From the NCBI RefSeq assembly GCF_000298175.1, contig NZ_BAGZ01000001.1:171486-235485 (forward strand): 64,000 bases of DNA, given 5' to 3'. Shown piece after piece: positions 25,699-34,176 of the stretch; the stretch's first letter is position 1, and each line of letters begins with the position of its first letter. Source of the stretch: Austwickia chelonae NBRC 105200. Lineage in GTDB: Bacteria > Actinomycetota > Actinomycetes > Actinomycetales > Dermatophilaceae. Both the position numbers and the translations under genes were made by a program. The notes beneath the pieces are model-generated. The model ran no database searches, had not been told where the DNA came from, and saw nothing but the letters and a program-made list of their open reading frames with translations.

Positions 25699-26802
25699 TC
25701 AGACCAGACGGGTCATCCACCCACGAGAGTCCTCCACCCGCCCGTACTGGATGTCCAGCAGAGCCGTACGCAATTGCTGGGTCACCTCGCCGACCTGGCC
25801 GGGGTCGGCCGAACGTCGGTGGTCACAGGACCCGCCCTCCCAACGCAGCTCACCCACCGGGGTGATGACCGCCGCCGTCCCGCAGGCGAAGATCTCGGTG
25901 ATCTCGCCGCTGGCGGCACCGTCCTTCCACTCCTGGATGGGGATGCGCCTCTCCTCGGGAGACATCCCCAACTCGCTCGCCAGCTGCAGGATCGATCGAC
26001 GGGTGACTCCGGGCAGGATGCTGCCGGTCAGCTCCGGGGTGACGATACGACCATCCCGGTACACCAGGAAGAGGTTCATCCCCCCGAGCTCCTCGATATA
26101 GCTGTGGGTCCCCGAGTCGAGGAAGACAGCCTGGTCACAGCCGTGCTGGGCACCCTCCAACTGCCCGGCCAGCGAGCTGGCGTAGTTGCCGCCGCACTTC
26201 GCAGCCCCCGTGCCGCCCGCTCCGGCGCGGGCGTACTGGGTCGACACCCACAGGTTCACCGGCGCAAGACCTCCGGAGAAGTAGGCGCCCGCCGGGGAGG
26301 CGATACAGCAGTAGGTGACCTCCCGAGAAGGACGCACTCCCAGGAAGGCCTCGGAGGCGTACATGAAAGGACGCAGGTACAGGCTCGTCTCGCCGGTGCC
26401 CGCTGCCGGCACCCATTCGTGATCGGCGGCCACCAGTGCGCGCAGGGAGGTGATGAAGTCCTCGGTGGGCAGATGGGGCAGTGCCAGCCGGAGCGCGCTC
26501 TGTTGCATCCGCTCGGCGTTCGCCTCGGGGCGGAAGGTCCAGATGGATCCGTCGGCATGCCGGTAGGCCTTCAGGCCCTCGAAGATCTCCTGGGCGTAGT
26601 GCAGGACGGCGGCGGCCGGGTCGATGGCCAACGGTCCGTAGGGCACCACCGCGCCGTCGTGCCATCCTTCGGCGCTGGTCCAGCGGGCCAGGACCATGTG
26701 GTCGGTAAAGTTCTGTCCGAAGCCGGGATTGCCCAGGACGTAGGCACGCTGTTCGTCGGTGGCCCGTTGGGGATGTTCCTGGGTGGTGAAGGCGAGTGTC
26801 AT
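25699..26802 (-). CDS. ilvE: Branched-chain amino-acid aminotransferase
   Basis: This PLP enzyme makes the last step to leucine, isoleucine and valine. It has 367 residues of the fold-type IV, BCAT-II-like group. The PLP lysine is in GAAKCGGNYASSL, with LHYAQEIFEGLKAYR near the N-terminus and EELGGMNLFLV plus CGTAAVITPVG toward the end. It lies 169 bases after leuB on the same strand; the gap holds nothing recognised. The ATG at 26802 has only a weak Shine-Dalgarno sequence. Confidence 0.95.
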   Translation of the reverse strand: MTLAFTTQEHPQRATDEQRAYVLGNPGFGQNFTDHMVLARWTSAEGWHDGAVVPYGPLAIDPAAAVLHYAQEIFEGLKAYRHADGSIWTFRPEANAERMQQSALRLALPHLPTEDFITSLRALVAADHEWVPAAGTGETSLYLRPFMYASEAFLGVRPSREVTYCCIASPAGAYFSGGLAPVNLWVSTQYARAGAGGTGAAKCGGNYASSLAGQLEGAQHGCDQAVFLDSGTHSYIEELGGMNLFLVYRDGRIVTPELTGSILPGVTRRSILQLASELGMSPEERRIPIQEWKDGAASGEITEIFACGTAAVITPVGELRWEGGSCDHRRSADPGQVGEVTQQLRTALLDIQYGRVEDSRGWMTRLV

Positions 26803-26971
26803 GGCCGGGTCCTTGTCGTCATCGGGACGTGAGGGGCAGGGGTGCCGCCGCTGTTCGGGGTGTGCACCTTCGCTCCTGGGCAGGTTAACGCGCGAGGGTG
26901 CGTGATGTCCGGCATGATCCTGTGTGCCGGGGCGGGGAACCTTGTGGGTCGGGGGTGCTCTCCGGAGCGGT

Positions 26972-28072
26972 TCAGGTCAGGAGCCGGACGATCGCGTCCC
27001 CGATCTGTGCGGTGCTGCGCGGGCCGAGCCGGGGACGCTCGGCGAGGTCGGCTGCGACGGCGGATTCGACGGCGGCAGCGGCTTCCCTGTATCCGAGATG
27101 GGTCAGCATCATGGCGCTGGAGAGAATCGCTGCGGTCGGGTCGGCCTTTCCCTGGCCGGCGATGTCGGGGGCGGATCCGTGGACCGGTTCGAACATGCTG
27201 GGCGTGCTGCGTGTCGGGTTGATATTGCCGCTGGCGGCCAGTCCGATGCCGCCGGTGGTGGCGCCGGCGAGATCGGTGATGATGTCGCCGAAGAGGTTGT
27301 CGGTCACGATGACGTCGAAGCGTCCGGGGTCGGTGACCATGAAGATCGTGGTGGCGTCGACATGCTGGTAGGCCCATTGGACGTCGGGATATTCGGTGGC
27401 GACTTCTTCGACGGTGCGTCGCCACAGCTGTCCGGCGTGGGTGAGCACGTTGTGCTTGTGCACCAGGGTGAGATGTCGCCGTGGCCGTCCGTGGGCGGTG
27501 TCGAAGGCGTAGCGCACCACGCGTTCGACACCGTGTCGGGTGTTGATGCTGGTCTCGGTGGCGATTTCGGCGGGGGTGCCGACGCGGAGCGCGCCTCCGT
27601 TGCCGACGTAGGGGCCTTCGGTTCCTTCGCGGACGACGATGTAGTCGATCCCTGCGGGGGCGACACGCGGGATGTCGAGGGGGCTGTCCGCACCGGGGAG
27701 AAGTTTGGCCGGGCGGAGGTTGACGTAGTGGTCGAGGGCGAATCGCAGGGTCAGCAGGAGTTGTCGTTCGAGTAGTCCGCTGGGCACGGAGGGGTCGCCG
27801 ATCGCGCCGAGAAGGATGGCGTCGTGGTCGCGTAGTTCCCGGAGGACCTCGGCGGGCAATGCTTCGCCGGTTTTCTGCCAACGGCGGGCTCCGAGGTCGT
27901 ACTCGGTGGCATTGATGCGGGGACCCAGGCCGTTCTCCGCGAGTGCGTCGAGGACCGATCGCGCTTCGCGGACGACTTCGGGGCCGATGCCGTCGCCGGG
28001 GATGCAGGCCAGTTCGACGGCGTCCTGTGCGACATCCTTCATAGGTAAGGACGCTAGCGGCTCATCTTGCAT
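26972..28072 (-). CDS. leuB: 3-isopropylmalate dehydrogenase
   Basis: LeuB oxidatively decarboxylates 3-isopropylmalate. The 366-residue protein has [11 protein letters not shown] at the start, [13 protein letters not shown] for metal and substrate, and [16 protein letters not shown] for NAD binding. ATG 28072 follows GAGGG at seven bases, better than the downstream ATG 28042 that would give the usual shorter N-terminus; the extra ten residues are therefore kept. A small palindrome lies 15 bases upstream. leuB and ilvE are the only leu/ilv genes on this side of the accessory block. Confidence 0.95.
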   Translation of the reverse strand: MQDEPLASLPMKDVAQDAVELACIPGDGIGPEVVREARSVLDALAENGLGPRINATEYDLGARRWQKTGEALPAEVLRELRDHDAILLGAIGDPSVPSGLLERQLLLTLRFALDHYVNLRPAKLLPGADSPLDIPRVAPAGIDYIVVREGTEGPYVGNGGALRVGTPAEIATETSINTRHGVERVVRYAFDTAHGRPRRHLTLVHKHNVLTHAGQLWRRTVEEVATEYPDVQWAYQHVDATTIFMVTDPGRFDVIVTDNLFGDIITDLAGATTGGIGLAASGNINPTRSTPSMFEPVHGSAPDIAGQGKADPTAAILSSAMMLTHLGYREAAAAVESAVAADLAERPRLGPRSTAQIGDAIVRLLT

Positions 28073-28086
28073 AATAGGACCCTCAT

Positions 28087-28099
28087 CTCATTCAATGAG
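28087..28099. promoter_or_regulatory. Palindrome upstream of leuB
   Basis: CTCATT-C-AATGAG is a perfect six-base-arm inverted repeat centred 21 bases upstream of the leuB start, in the only AT-rich part of the region. It could be an operator or lie between promoter elements. Its sequence differs from the palindrome at leuC. Confidence 0.35.
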
Positions 28100-28506
28100 A
28101 ATTACAGGGAGGCGCACCCTCCCCGGACAACCCGGACCCCGACCATCTCATCGGCAGGCAGACGGCTGGACCGAGCCCACCGAAGACCTGGACCGACCAG
28201 CCCCAGCCGGCACCACCGCAGGAGAAGCCCCACCACAGAGAGCGATATCATCACCAGTGGAACAAGGGGAGCCCTCCGTGCCTACACCACGCAGCACCAC
28301 ACCTCAGGTGACGACCAATCGGCCCAGCGCCCTACTCTTCGCTGGCGCAGCACACCACCGGACGGACCACCACCGATCCGGCCACAGGTGTACAGCCACC
28401 TTCGCCCTCCCCCGCCTCGACGCCGGCATCCACCCCCCTACACCAGCCGACGACACCGGGCCAGCGACACTGCGCACCGCGACCGGCCCGGCACACCGCT
28501 CCCCCG
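28100..28506. other. Intergenic region before the DPY-repeat gene
   Basis: About 400 bases separate leuB from the divergent gene at 28507. Open frames here (for example 28067-28510) lack ribosome sites and have shadow-like composition. No RNA gene, repeat or clear promoter was recognised. Confidence 0.4.
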
Positions 28507-29499
28507 ATGAACGATGAACAGACCGAGGCCTCCCGGGCACCCTATGACCTCGCTCAACTCGACGAGCTCTACCTGCAGGGAGAGATCTCGCCCACCCAGT
28601 ACTGGGCCTTGCAACGCAAGCTCCTCCACGATGTGACCCTGTCCCAACGGTTCACCACCCCACCGCCCTACCTGGACCCCTACCCGCCACCGGCAGAGGC
28701 CGAGTACCACGACCCCTACCCGGCCGCCTCCGCGGACCAGTACCCACCCGTCGAGGAACACCCCCCACCCCACGCCCTCCGGTATCCCGACGCACCCCCT
28801 CCGGACCCGTACCGAGATTCCTACCAGGACCCTTACCCGGAACCCTGGTACGACCCCTACCCTGACCACGCCTCCTACCAGGAGATCCCGCAACAGCCCC
28901 CCGCCGAACACCACCCGCAGACCTACCAGGACTCGTACCGGGACCCCTGGTACGACCCCTATCAGGACTACCCAGCGCACCCGGACCAGCCGGAGCCGGC
29001 CGACCCGTACCAGTGGGAATCTCAGGAAAACCCCTGGGAGCGACACCCCGGACCGGACGACAGCTACACCCCCCACCCGCCGGAGCACACCCCCTACCGG
29101 GACGACACCACCGGGTACCGCTCAGAGCACTACCCAGACACCTACCTCGACTACGAACAACACGGATTCCTCCCCCCGGCCCCCTTCTCCCGGCCAGAGG
29201 AATCCGTCCCCTACTCGCCACGTCTCCTCCCCGGCCTCGACCAGGAACCCCTGCACAGCCCGCCACCGATCGGCGAATCCCCAGCCACCAGAGCCGCACG
29301 CCGAGCCGCCCGCACCGGCGAGATCCCCTCCCGGACGACCCGACGAGAACGTCGGACCAGCGCCGCCGAAAGCGTCTACGCACCCACCAAAGGCGCCGTC
29401 GACCTCTTCGACACAGACGTTCCCGAAGGAGGCCTACGCCGTCGACGCCGACGGAAACGCCCCTGGTGGTGGTGGCTCTGGCCCTTCGGACGCCGCTAA
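28507..29499 (+). CDS. SHOCT-like domain with long Pro/Tyr/Asp-rich disordered region
   Basis: This 330-residue protein has an N-terminal segment (AQLDELYLQGEISPTQYWAL, about 16-35) resembling the SHOCT helical hairpin. About 200 residues follow, dominated by DPY, DPYP and PPxY-like units (for example RDPWYDPYQDYP). The C-terminus is basic and ends RRRRRRKRPWWWWLWPFGRR, a possible membrane-interface anchor. No enzyme motif is present. The repeat codons are GC-rich like the host. Its TAA overlaps the stop of the convergent transglutaminase-like gene. No Shine-Dalgarno sequence is visible at ATG 28507. A scaffold or envelope-associated role is a guess from composition. Confidence 0.72.
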   Translation: MNDEQTEASRAPYDLAQLDELYLQGEISPTQYWALQRKLLHDVTLSQRFTTPPPYLDPYPPPAEAEYHDPYPAASADQYPPVEEHPPPHALRYPDAPPPDPYRDSYQDPYPEPWYDPYPDHASYQEIPQQPPAEHHPQTYQDSYRDPWYDPYQDYPAHPDQPEPADPYQWESQENPWERHPGPDDSYTPHPPEHTPYRDDTTGYRSEHYPDTYLDYEQHGFLPPAPFSRPEESVPYSPRLLPGLDQEPLHSPPPIGESPATRAARRAARTGEIPSRTTRRERRTSAAESVYAPTKGAVDLFDTDVPEGGLRRRRRRKRPWWWWLWPFGRR

Positions 29500-31835
29500 C
29501 CCTGGATCCGCAAGGAATACACCGAGGACGGGCGCAGCCCCTCCGCACCTTCCCGAGTACGCCACCCCGGCAACAGCGAGCGCAGACTGCCCGCGAGCAA
29601 CAACCGCCGCCACCACGGCAGACCCACCGCCAACAGTCGATGCTGCTCCATGACCTCACGCCAGACCGCGGACACCTCCTCCTCCCCGACCGGGTGCGGA
29701 CCGTAATGCATCGCATCGATCCGCGCAGCCAACCCCAGAAGAGACGGCTCGCCCGTCAAACGGGCCAACTCGCGACGACTCACCCCCAGCGGTGGAGACA
29801 TCCCCCGGTCGACGAGGCGGTCGACCACCTCGTCCCAACCGGCGCAGACCGCAGCCGTCGGCGCACGCTTCTGCCGGGCCGAACGACGCCCGCCCTTCAC
29901 CGCCATCACCGCACCGACGAAAGCCAACCACAACAGCGGCGGCCCCAGGATGATCGCGCCGGTCACCCTGGCCCACAGCGGGACATCGATCCACCACTCG
30001 CTCACCGGTGTCGAACGACGATCGTGACCGCCCAAAGACGCATCCGACGCGAACGGATCCTCCGAGCTCGGCCGACGAGCCGTATTCGGCGGCGGAACCA
30101 CCGCAGCCGACGCCCCCTGGACGTCCTCCTCCGGGATGGGCTTGGGCTTCTTGTCCCGCGGCGGCACGATCTGGTCGGGCCCCAATTGCACCCAGGCATC
30201 CTCGACCGCCACCTCGATCCAGGCCCGGACCTCCCGTCCGCGCAAGACACCGGACGAATCCGGCACCCCACCCACGACGACCCGAGCCGGGAGACCCAGG
30301 CTGTTCGCCATCAAAGCCACCGCGCTGGCGTACTGCTCGTCGTCCCCAGCCGGTTCGGTAGCACTGAGGAGAGCCTCGATCCGACCCACACCGTGCCCGG
30401 GCAGCACCGGACGCTCCGCGCCCGTATCACCATCGGAATACGCACCGGTCGAACGCAGATGTTGCGCCGCCGAGCGCAACCGCTGCCACGGGTCCGAAGA
30501 AGGACCACCCCACCGGGCCACATAGGACGACACCGCCTGGAACCGGGAAGCATCGGTCAACGCGCCCTTGGTCGCCGGCAGAGTGTCCGGCATCGCATTC
30601 CCCGGCAGACGAGCAGACTGCACCGTCTCCTCGCCCCCTCGAATCCCCCCGGAGACCAGGACAGCGCCCGTGGACACATTGACCCGACTTGCCTCGCTCA
30701 ACGCCTCACGCCGGTCGCCGGCATAGTCCAAAGAGGTCAGCGACCCCGCCGAAGGGATCCAGTCCCGCAGATAAGGATCCTGGGCGTAGGCGTCCTCCAC
30801 CCGGATGCGGTATTCCGTCGACGGTCCCCCGATCTGCGCCGGAATCGCCGTACCGACCTTCCAGAAAGCACCCGCCCCCGGCCGGGCCACCCCGGGCAGG
30901 CCACAGGCGTCCCACACCGTGCCGGTGAAACAATCCAGCACCGCGAAACGGACCGGAGCGTCCTTGGGCAGCCCGGACACCTGCACCAACGCCTTGTCCG
31001 CCAAGGCCTCGCCCACCGGACGAAAACGCCGGAACCCGGCCAGGACGCTGGCTTTCGCATGGTCGGTCACCGGCGGCACCATCCGCTCCCGCAACGTCTC
31101 CCGGGGGCCGCCCGACGAGGTCATCGCCTGGGCAGCGGGAGCCGCCAGCATCCCGGTCACCATCAGAAGTGCCGCACCCGCAGCGAACTGCGCCGCGCCG
31201 ACCGGGCGGTTCGAAGCCACCAGACGCGAAGCACGGATACCCGCCCACAACGCCGCGCCCAAGATCAGGATCAACCCGCGCAGCACCGCCCCGGACGAGG
31301 ACGAGGTCCCCAACAAAGCCGCCAATGCGGCAGTCGTCCCGACCAGCCCCAGAACCGGACCCGAACGGAGCCAGGTCCGAGCCGCCGCAAAAGTCAACAG
31401 ACCCGACACCAGACCCATCAGCCACGGCAGCGCCGCCATCGGCCCGTCCTGCGCCACCGGAGGCAAAGTGGTCAACAGGTCGTGCCACCCACCGAAAGCC
31501 ACCTGAACGGCTCGCGTCCACGCCCCCGGCGACAACGGGCCGTCGTCCGCGCCGCGGGCACCGAGAAAAGGAGCGACCGCGAGATATACCAACACGACGC
31601 CCAGCGCCCGAGACGCAATACGCATCCACCGAGGCACGGGCAGGGACCGGCACAGAGTGTCCAGACTGACCCCGATCAGCACCCCGGCCCCACCTGCCAA
31701 GAGCGCCAACGGCCCGTCGAAGGTTCCGACGAAACCCCCCAAGGCACAACACAACAGCAGAACGGTCATCACCGCGTCCACCGTCGCCTCACGCTCGGCC
31801 AGACCCATCGCCAGACGATCCAGAGCAGACTTCAC
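29496..31835 (-). CDS. Membrane transglutaminase-like protein (TgpA type), catalytic residues replaced
   Basis: The 779-residue protein has several N-terminal membrane helices (about residues 20-235), an extracytoplasmic region with the transglutaminase-core alignment block, then another helix near residue 650 and a cytoplasmic tail. The core block reads GDDEQYASAVALMANSLGLP (497-516): the position of the catalytic cysteine is Asp499. In VRAWIEV the usual catalytic histidine is Arg537. The domain is therefore probably inactive as a protease or transglutaminase, as in some actinobacterial relatives. It follows DUF58 with an ATGA overlap in the moxR operon. Confidence 0.85.
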   Translation of the reverse strand: MKSALDRLAMGLAEREATVDAVMTVLLLCCALGGFVGTFDGPLALLAGGAGVLIGVSLDTLCRSLPVPRWMRIASRALGVVLVYLAVAPFLGARGADDGPLSPGAWTRAVQVAFGGWHDLLTTLPPVAQDGPMAALPWLMGLVSGLLTFAAARTWLRSGPVLGLVGTTAALAALLGTSSSSGAVLRGLILILGAALWAGIRASRLVASNRPVGAAQFAAGAALLMVTGMLAAPAAQAMTSSGGPRETLRERMVPPVTDHAKASVLAGFRRFRPVGEALADKALVQVSGLPKDAPVRFAVLDCFTGTVWDACGLPGVARPGAGAFWKVGTAIPAQIGGPSTEYRIRVEDAYAQDPYLRDWIPSAGSLTSLDYAGDRREALSEASRVNVSTGAVLVSGGIRGGEETVQSARLPGNAMPDTLPATKGALTDASRFQAVSSYVARWGGPSSDPWQRLRSAAQHLRSTGAYSDGDTGAERPVLPGHGVGRIEALLSATEPAGDDEQYASAVALMANSLGLPARVVVGGVPDSSGVLRGREVRAWIEVAVEDAWVQLGPDQIVPPRDKKPKPIPEEDVQGASAAVVPPPNTARRPSSEDPFASDASLGGHDRRSTPVSEWWIDVPLWARVTGAIILGPPLLWLAFVGAVMAVKGGRRSARQKRAPTAAVCAGWDEVVDRLVDRGMSPPLGVSRRELARLTGEPSLLGLAARIDAMHYGPHPVGEEEVSAVWREVMEQHRLLAVGLPWWRRLLLAGSLRSLLPGWRTREGAEGLRPSSVYSLRIQG

Positions 31836-33121
31836 AAGGTTCCCTCCCGCACCAACATCGGCAGATCCTCAACCCGACCGATCACCATCGCCGAAGCCCC
31901 CGGGAAAGTCGACAGCCCCGGCTGGTGCCCGGGATGCACCCGCAGGATGACCGGACGCACCGACGCCGGCAACAAGGAAACCCCCAGACGCAGATCATCA
32001 TGGTCGGTCTGCGGACCCACGACGAAGACCACCAGGCTCATCTGCGGTGCCGCGGTCATCAAACGCACCACCGACTCGGACAGCCGCTCCGACCCGACCT
32101 CGACCTGAGCGAATCCGTCCAACAGGATCGGCAGGGGCGCCGCATGGATCAGCCGGCCCCCCGCGGCCACGCTCACGTCCAATTCGTCCCGGCATGCACG
32201 CACGGCCAAGGAAGCCGCAGCCTCCAAGGACATCTCCACGTCCTCCGGATCCGGATAATGCTCGGCGTCGACGTCCACGACCAAACCCAGATGAGAACGC
32301 CTCGTGTCGTAATACTGCTTGACCAGCAAGGACTGAGTTTCCGACGGCCCCACCGAGCCCGACCGAGCCGTAGCCTTCCAATGGACGTGGCGGCGGTCGT
32401 CCGCCGGCACGTACGGCCGTACCGTGTGGAAATCCAGGTCGGACGGCGACGGATCCGTGGTCGACCGTCCCTCGAGGTCCCGGATCATCCCCGCGTCCAA
32501 GGCCGGCAGCGGAACCGTATGCGGATGCACGAAGAGCTCACAGACCTCCGTCCAGGTCCGTTCCCGACGGACCAGACCGAACGGATCACCCGAGATCGAC
32601 TGGGCCGGACCCACCCTGACCACGCCACGTTTCTCCGTGGTCACCGAATACTGCTCCACCTGAACAGCACCCACCGCGCCACCGACATAGAACCGCCCGC
32701 GGCCCATACCCACCGGAAGCTCCACCACCGTCGGCAGCCGACGATGTCGACCGACCCTGCGCAGCAGCATCTCGCCTCCGGCGGTCTCCCCTGCCGTCAC
32801 CCGTGTCGGGGACAAGGACAACGAGACCTCCATCCCCCCCTGCAGCAACGACCAGGCCACCGAGAGAGCCACCAGCACGAAACCGGCCACACACATCGCC
32901 CCCGCCTCGGCCCACCCGGTGGACAGCCACACCATCCAGGACAGGAAAGAAGCCGCAAGCACCGACCAGCCCAAAGAGGTCACCGGACGCAGGACCCGCA
33001 CCATCGGAGCCGCCCACCGACGAGCCGTCCTACCGTACGGACCGTCCACAACCGCAGCACAGGCCGATACCACCTGCGTCCGGATCCGGCCGACCGTCGC
33101 AGGAACGCGGGGAAGAACCAT
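31832..33121 (-). CDS. DUF58-domain membrane protein
   Basis: This 429-residue protein has two membrane helices near residues 50-95 and a C-terminal DUF58/vWA-like domain with the signature RPYVPADDRRHVHWKATAR. DUF58 proteins are coupled to MoxR AAA+ ATPases, probably as their substrates or adaptors in envelope-related assembly or stress functions. The ATG at 33121 is one base after the moxR stop; a longer in-frame start at 33229 would overlap moxR by 100 bases and was rejected. It is coupled to the downstream transglutaminase-like gene. Confidence 0.87.
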   Translation of the reverse strand: MVLPRVPATVGRIRTQVVSACAAVVDGPYGRTARRWAAPMVRVLRPVTSLGWSVLAASFLSWMVWLSTGWAEAGAMCVAGFVLVALSVAWSLLQGGMEVSLSLSPTRVTAGETAGGEMLLRRVGRHRRLPTVVELPVGMGRGRFYVGGAVGAVQVEQYSVTTEKRGVVRVGPAQSISGDPFGLVRRERTWTEVCELFVHPHTVPLPALDAGMIRDLEGRSTTDPSPSDLDFHTVRPYVPADDRRHVHWKATARSGSVGPSETQSLLVKQYYDTRRSHLGLVVDVDAEHYPDPEDVEMSLEAAASLAVRACRDELDVSVAAGGRLIHAAPLPILLDGFAQVEVGSERLSESVVRLMTAAPQMSLVVFVVGPQTDHDDLRLGVSLLPASVRPVILRVHPGHQPGLSTFPGASAMVIGRVEDLPMLVREGTL

Positions 33122-33122
33122 G

Positions 33123-34139
33123 TCAGCTCCGATCGGACCCGCGGGACCCGCCGTCGGGAACCGGAACCATCTCGAAGACCTGATCGATGACGGCCTCCAC
33201 CGACACCCCCTCGAACTGGGCCTCCGCATCCAACAGCAACCGATGGCTCAACACCGGTACAGCCAGTTCCTTGATGTCGTCCGGGATCACGAAGTTCCGC
33301 CCCTGCGAGGCGGCCCACGCCTTGGCACAGTGCACGTACGACAAGGCCCCACGCACCGACATCCCGACCCGGACGTGCGGAGTCACCCGCGACTGTTCGG
33401 CCAGCTCCGTGACATAGTCGATGATCTCGTCAGCGACATACACCCGCTGGGCGACGTCGACCAGCTGCCCGACCACGTCACCCGTGATCACCGGACGCAC
33501 CGACTTGGCGCGATCCCGCTCGGCCCGGCCCCCCAACACCTGCCGCATCGCCGCCCTATCCGGATAACCGACCGACGTCTTCATCAGGAAACGGTCCAGC
33601 TGAGCCTCGGGCAACCGGTAGGTACCGGCCTGCTCGATGGGGTTCTGCGTAGCGATCACCATGAAAGGGGTCGCCATCTCGTGGGTGACACCGTCCACGG
33701 TGACCCGGCCCTCACCCATCGCCTCCAAGAGCGCGGACTGGGTCTTCGGGCTGGCCCGGTTGATCTCGTCGGCCAGCACGATGTTCGAGAACACCGGGCC
33801 CTGGTGGAACTCGAAGACCTGCTTGGCCGGATCGAAGATCGACACCCCCGTCACATCGCCGGGCAGCAGATCCGCGGTGAACTGGATGCGGTGGTGCTCG
33901 CCCTGGACGCTCTGCGCCAAAGCGCGGGCCAAACTGGTCTTGCCCGTCCCGGGGAGATCCTCCAGGAGAAGATGCCCACGAGCCGCCAGACAGGTCAGCG
34001 TCAGGTCGACCACATGGCGCTTGCCCAGAACCGCTTCGGCCACATTGGTCGCCAAGGCGTCGAAGGTCTTCTGGAACCAGCTGATCTCGTGGGACTGCGC
34101 CACCGTTCTGCCCTGATCGGCTGAGTTTTTCCTGTTCAT
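33123..34139 (-). CDS. moxR: MoxR-family AAA+ ATPase
   Basis: The 338-residue ATPase has Walker A in DLPGTGKTSL (61-70), Walker B in NIVLADEINRA (119-129), and sensor/arginine regions in ATQNPIEQAGTYRLPEAQ and LDRFLMK. MoxR ATPases act as chaperones maturing partner proteins, often vWA-like ones such as the adjacent DUF58 protein. The start ATG 34139 lies 38 bases downstream of the giant Ig/FN3 gene, so they are probably co-transcribed; the longer frame to 34262 overlaps that gene and was rejected. Confidence 0.92.
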   Translation of the reverse strand: MNRKNSADQGRTVAQSHEISWFQKTFDALATNVAEAVLGKRHVVDLTLTCLAARGHLLLEDLPGTGKTSLARALAQSVQGEHHRIQFTADLLPGDVTGVSIFDPAKQVFEFHQGPVFSNIVLADEINRASPKTQSALLEAMGEGRVTVDGVTHEMATPFMVIATQNPIEQAGTYRLPEAQLDRFLMKTSVGYPDRAAMRQVLGGRAERDRAKSVRPVITGDVVGQLVDVAQRVYVADEIIDYVTELAEQSRVTPHVRVGMSVRGALSYVHCAKAWAASQGRNFVIPDDIKELAVPVLSHRLLLDAEAQFEGVSVEAVIDQVFEMVPVPDGGSRGSDRS

Positions 34140-34176
34140 CACGTGTTCCGTCTCCTCACGGCGGTGATCTGGCCCG

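Noticed and set aside
29013..32108. A 1031-codon open frame on the plus strand opposite the transglutaminase-like gene
   Set aside because: Its composition is Arg/Pro/His-rich antisense shadow of a high-GC gene, with no ribosome site or domain; the minus-strand protein has clear helices and family motifs.
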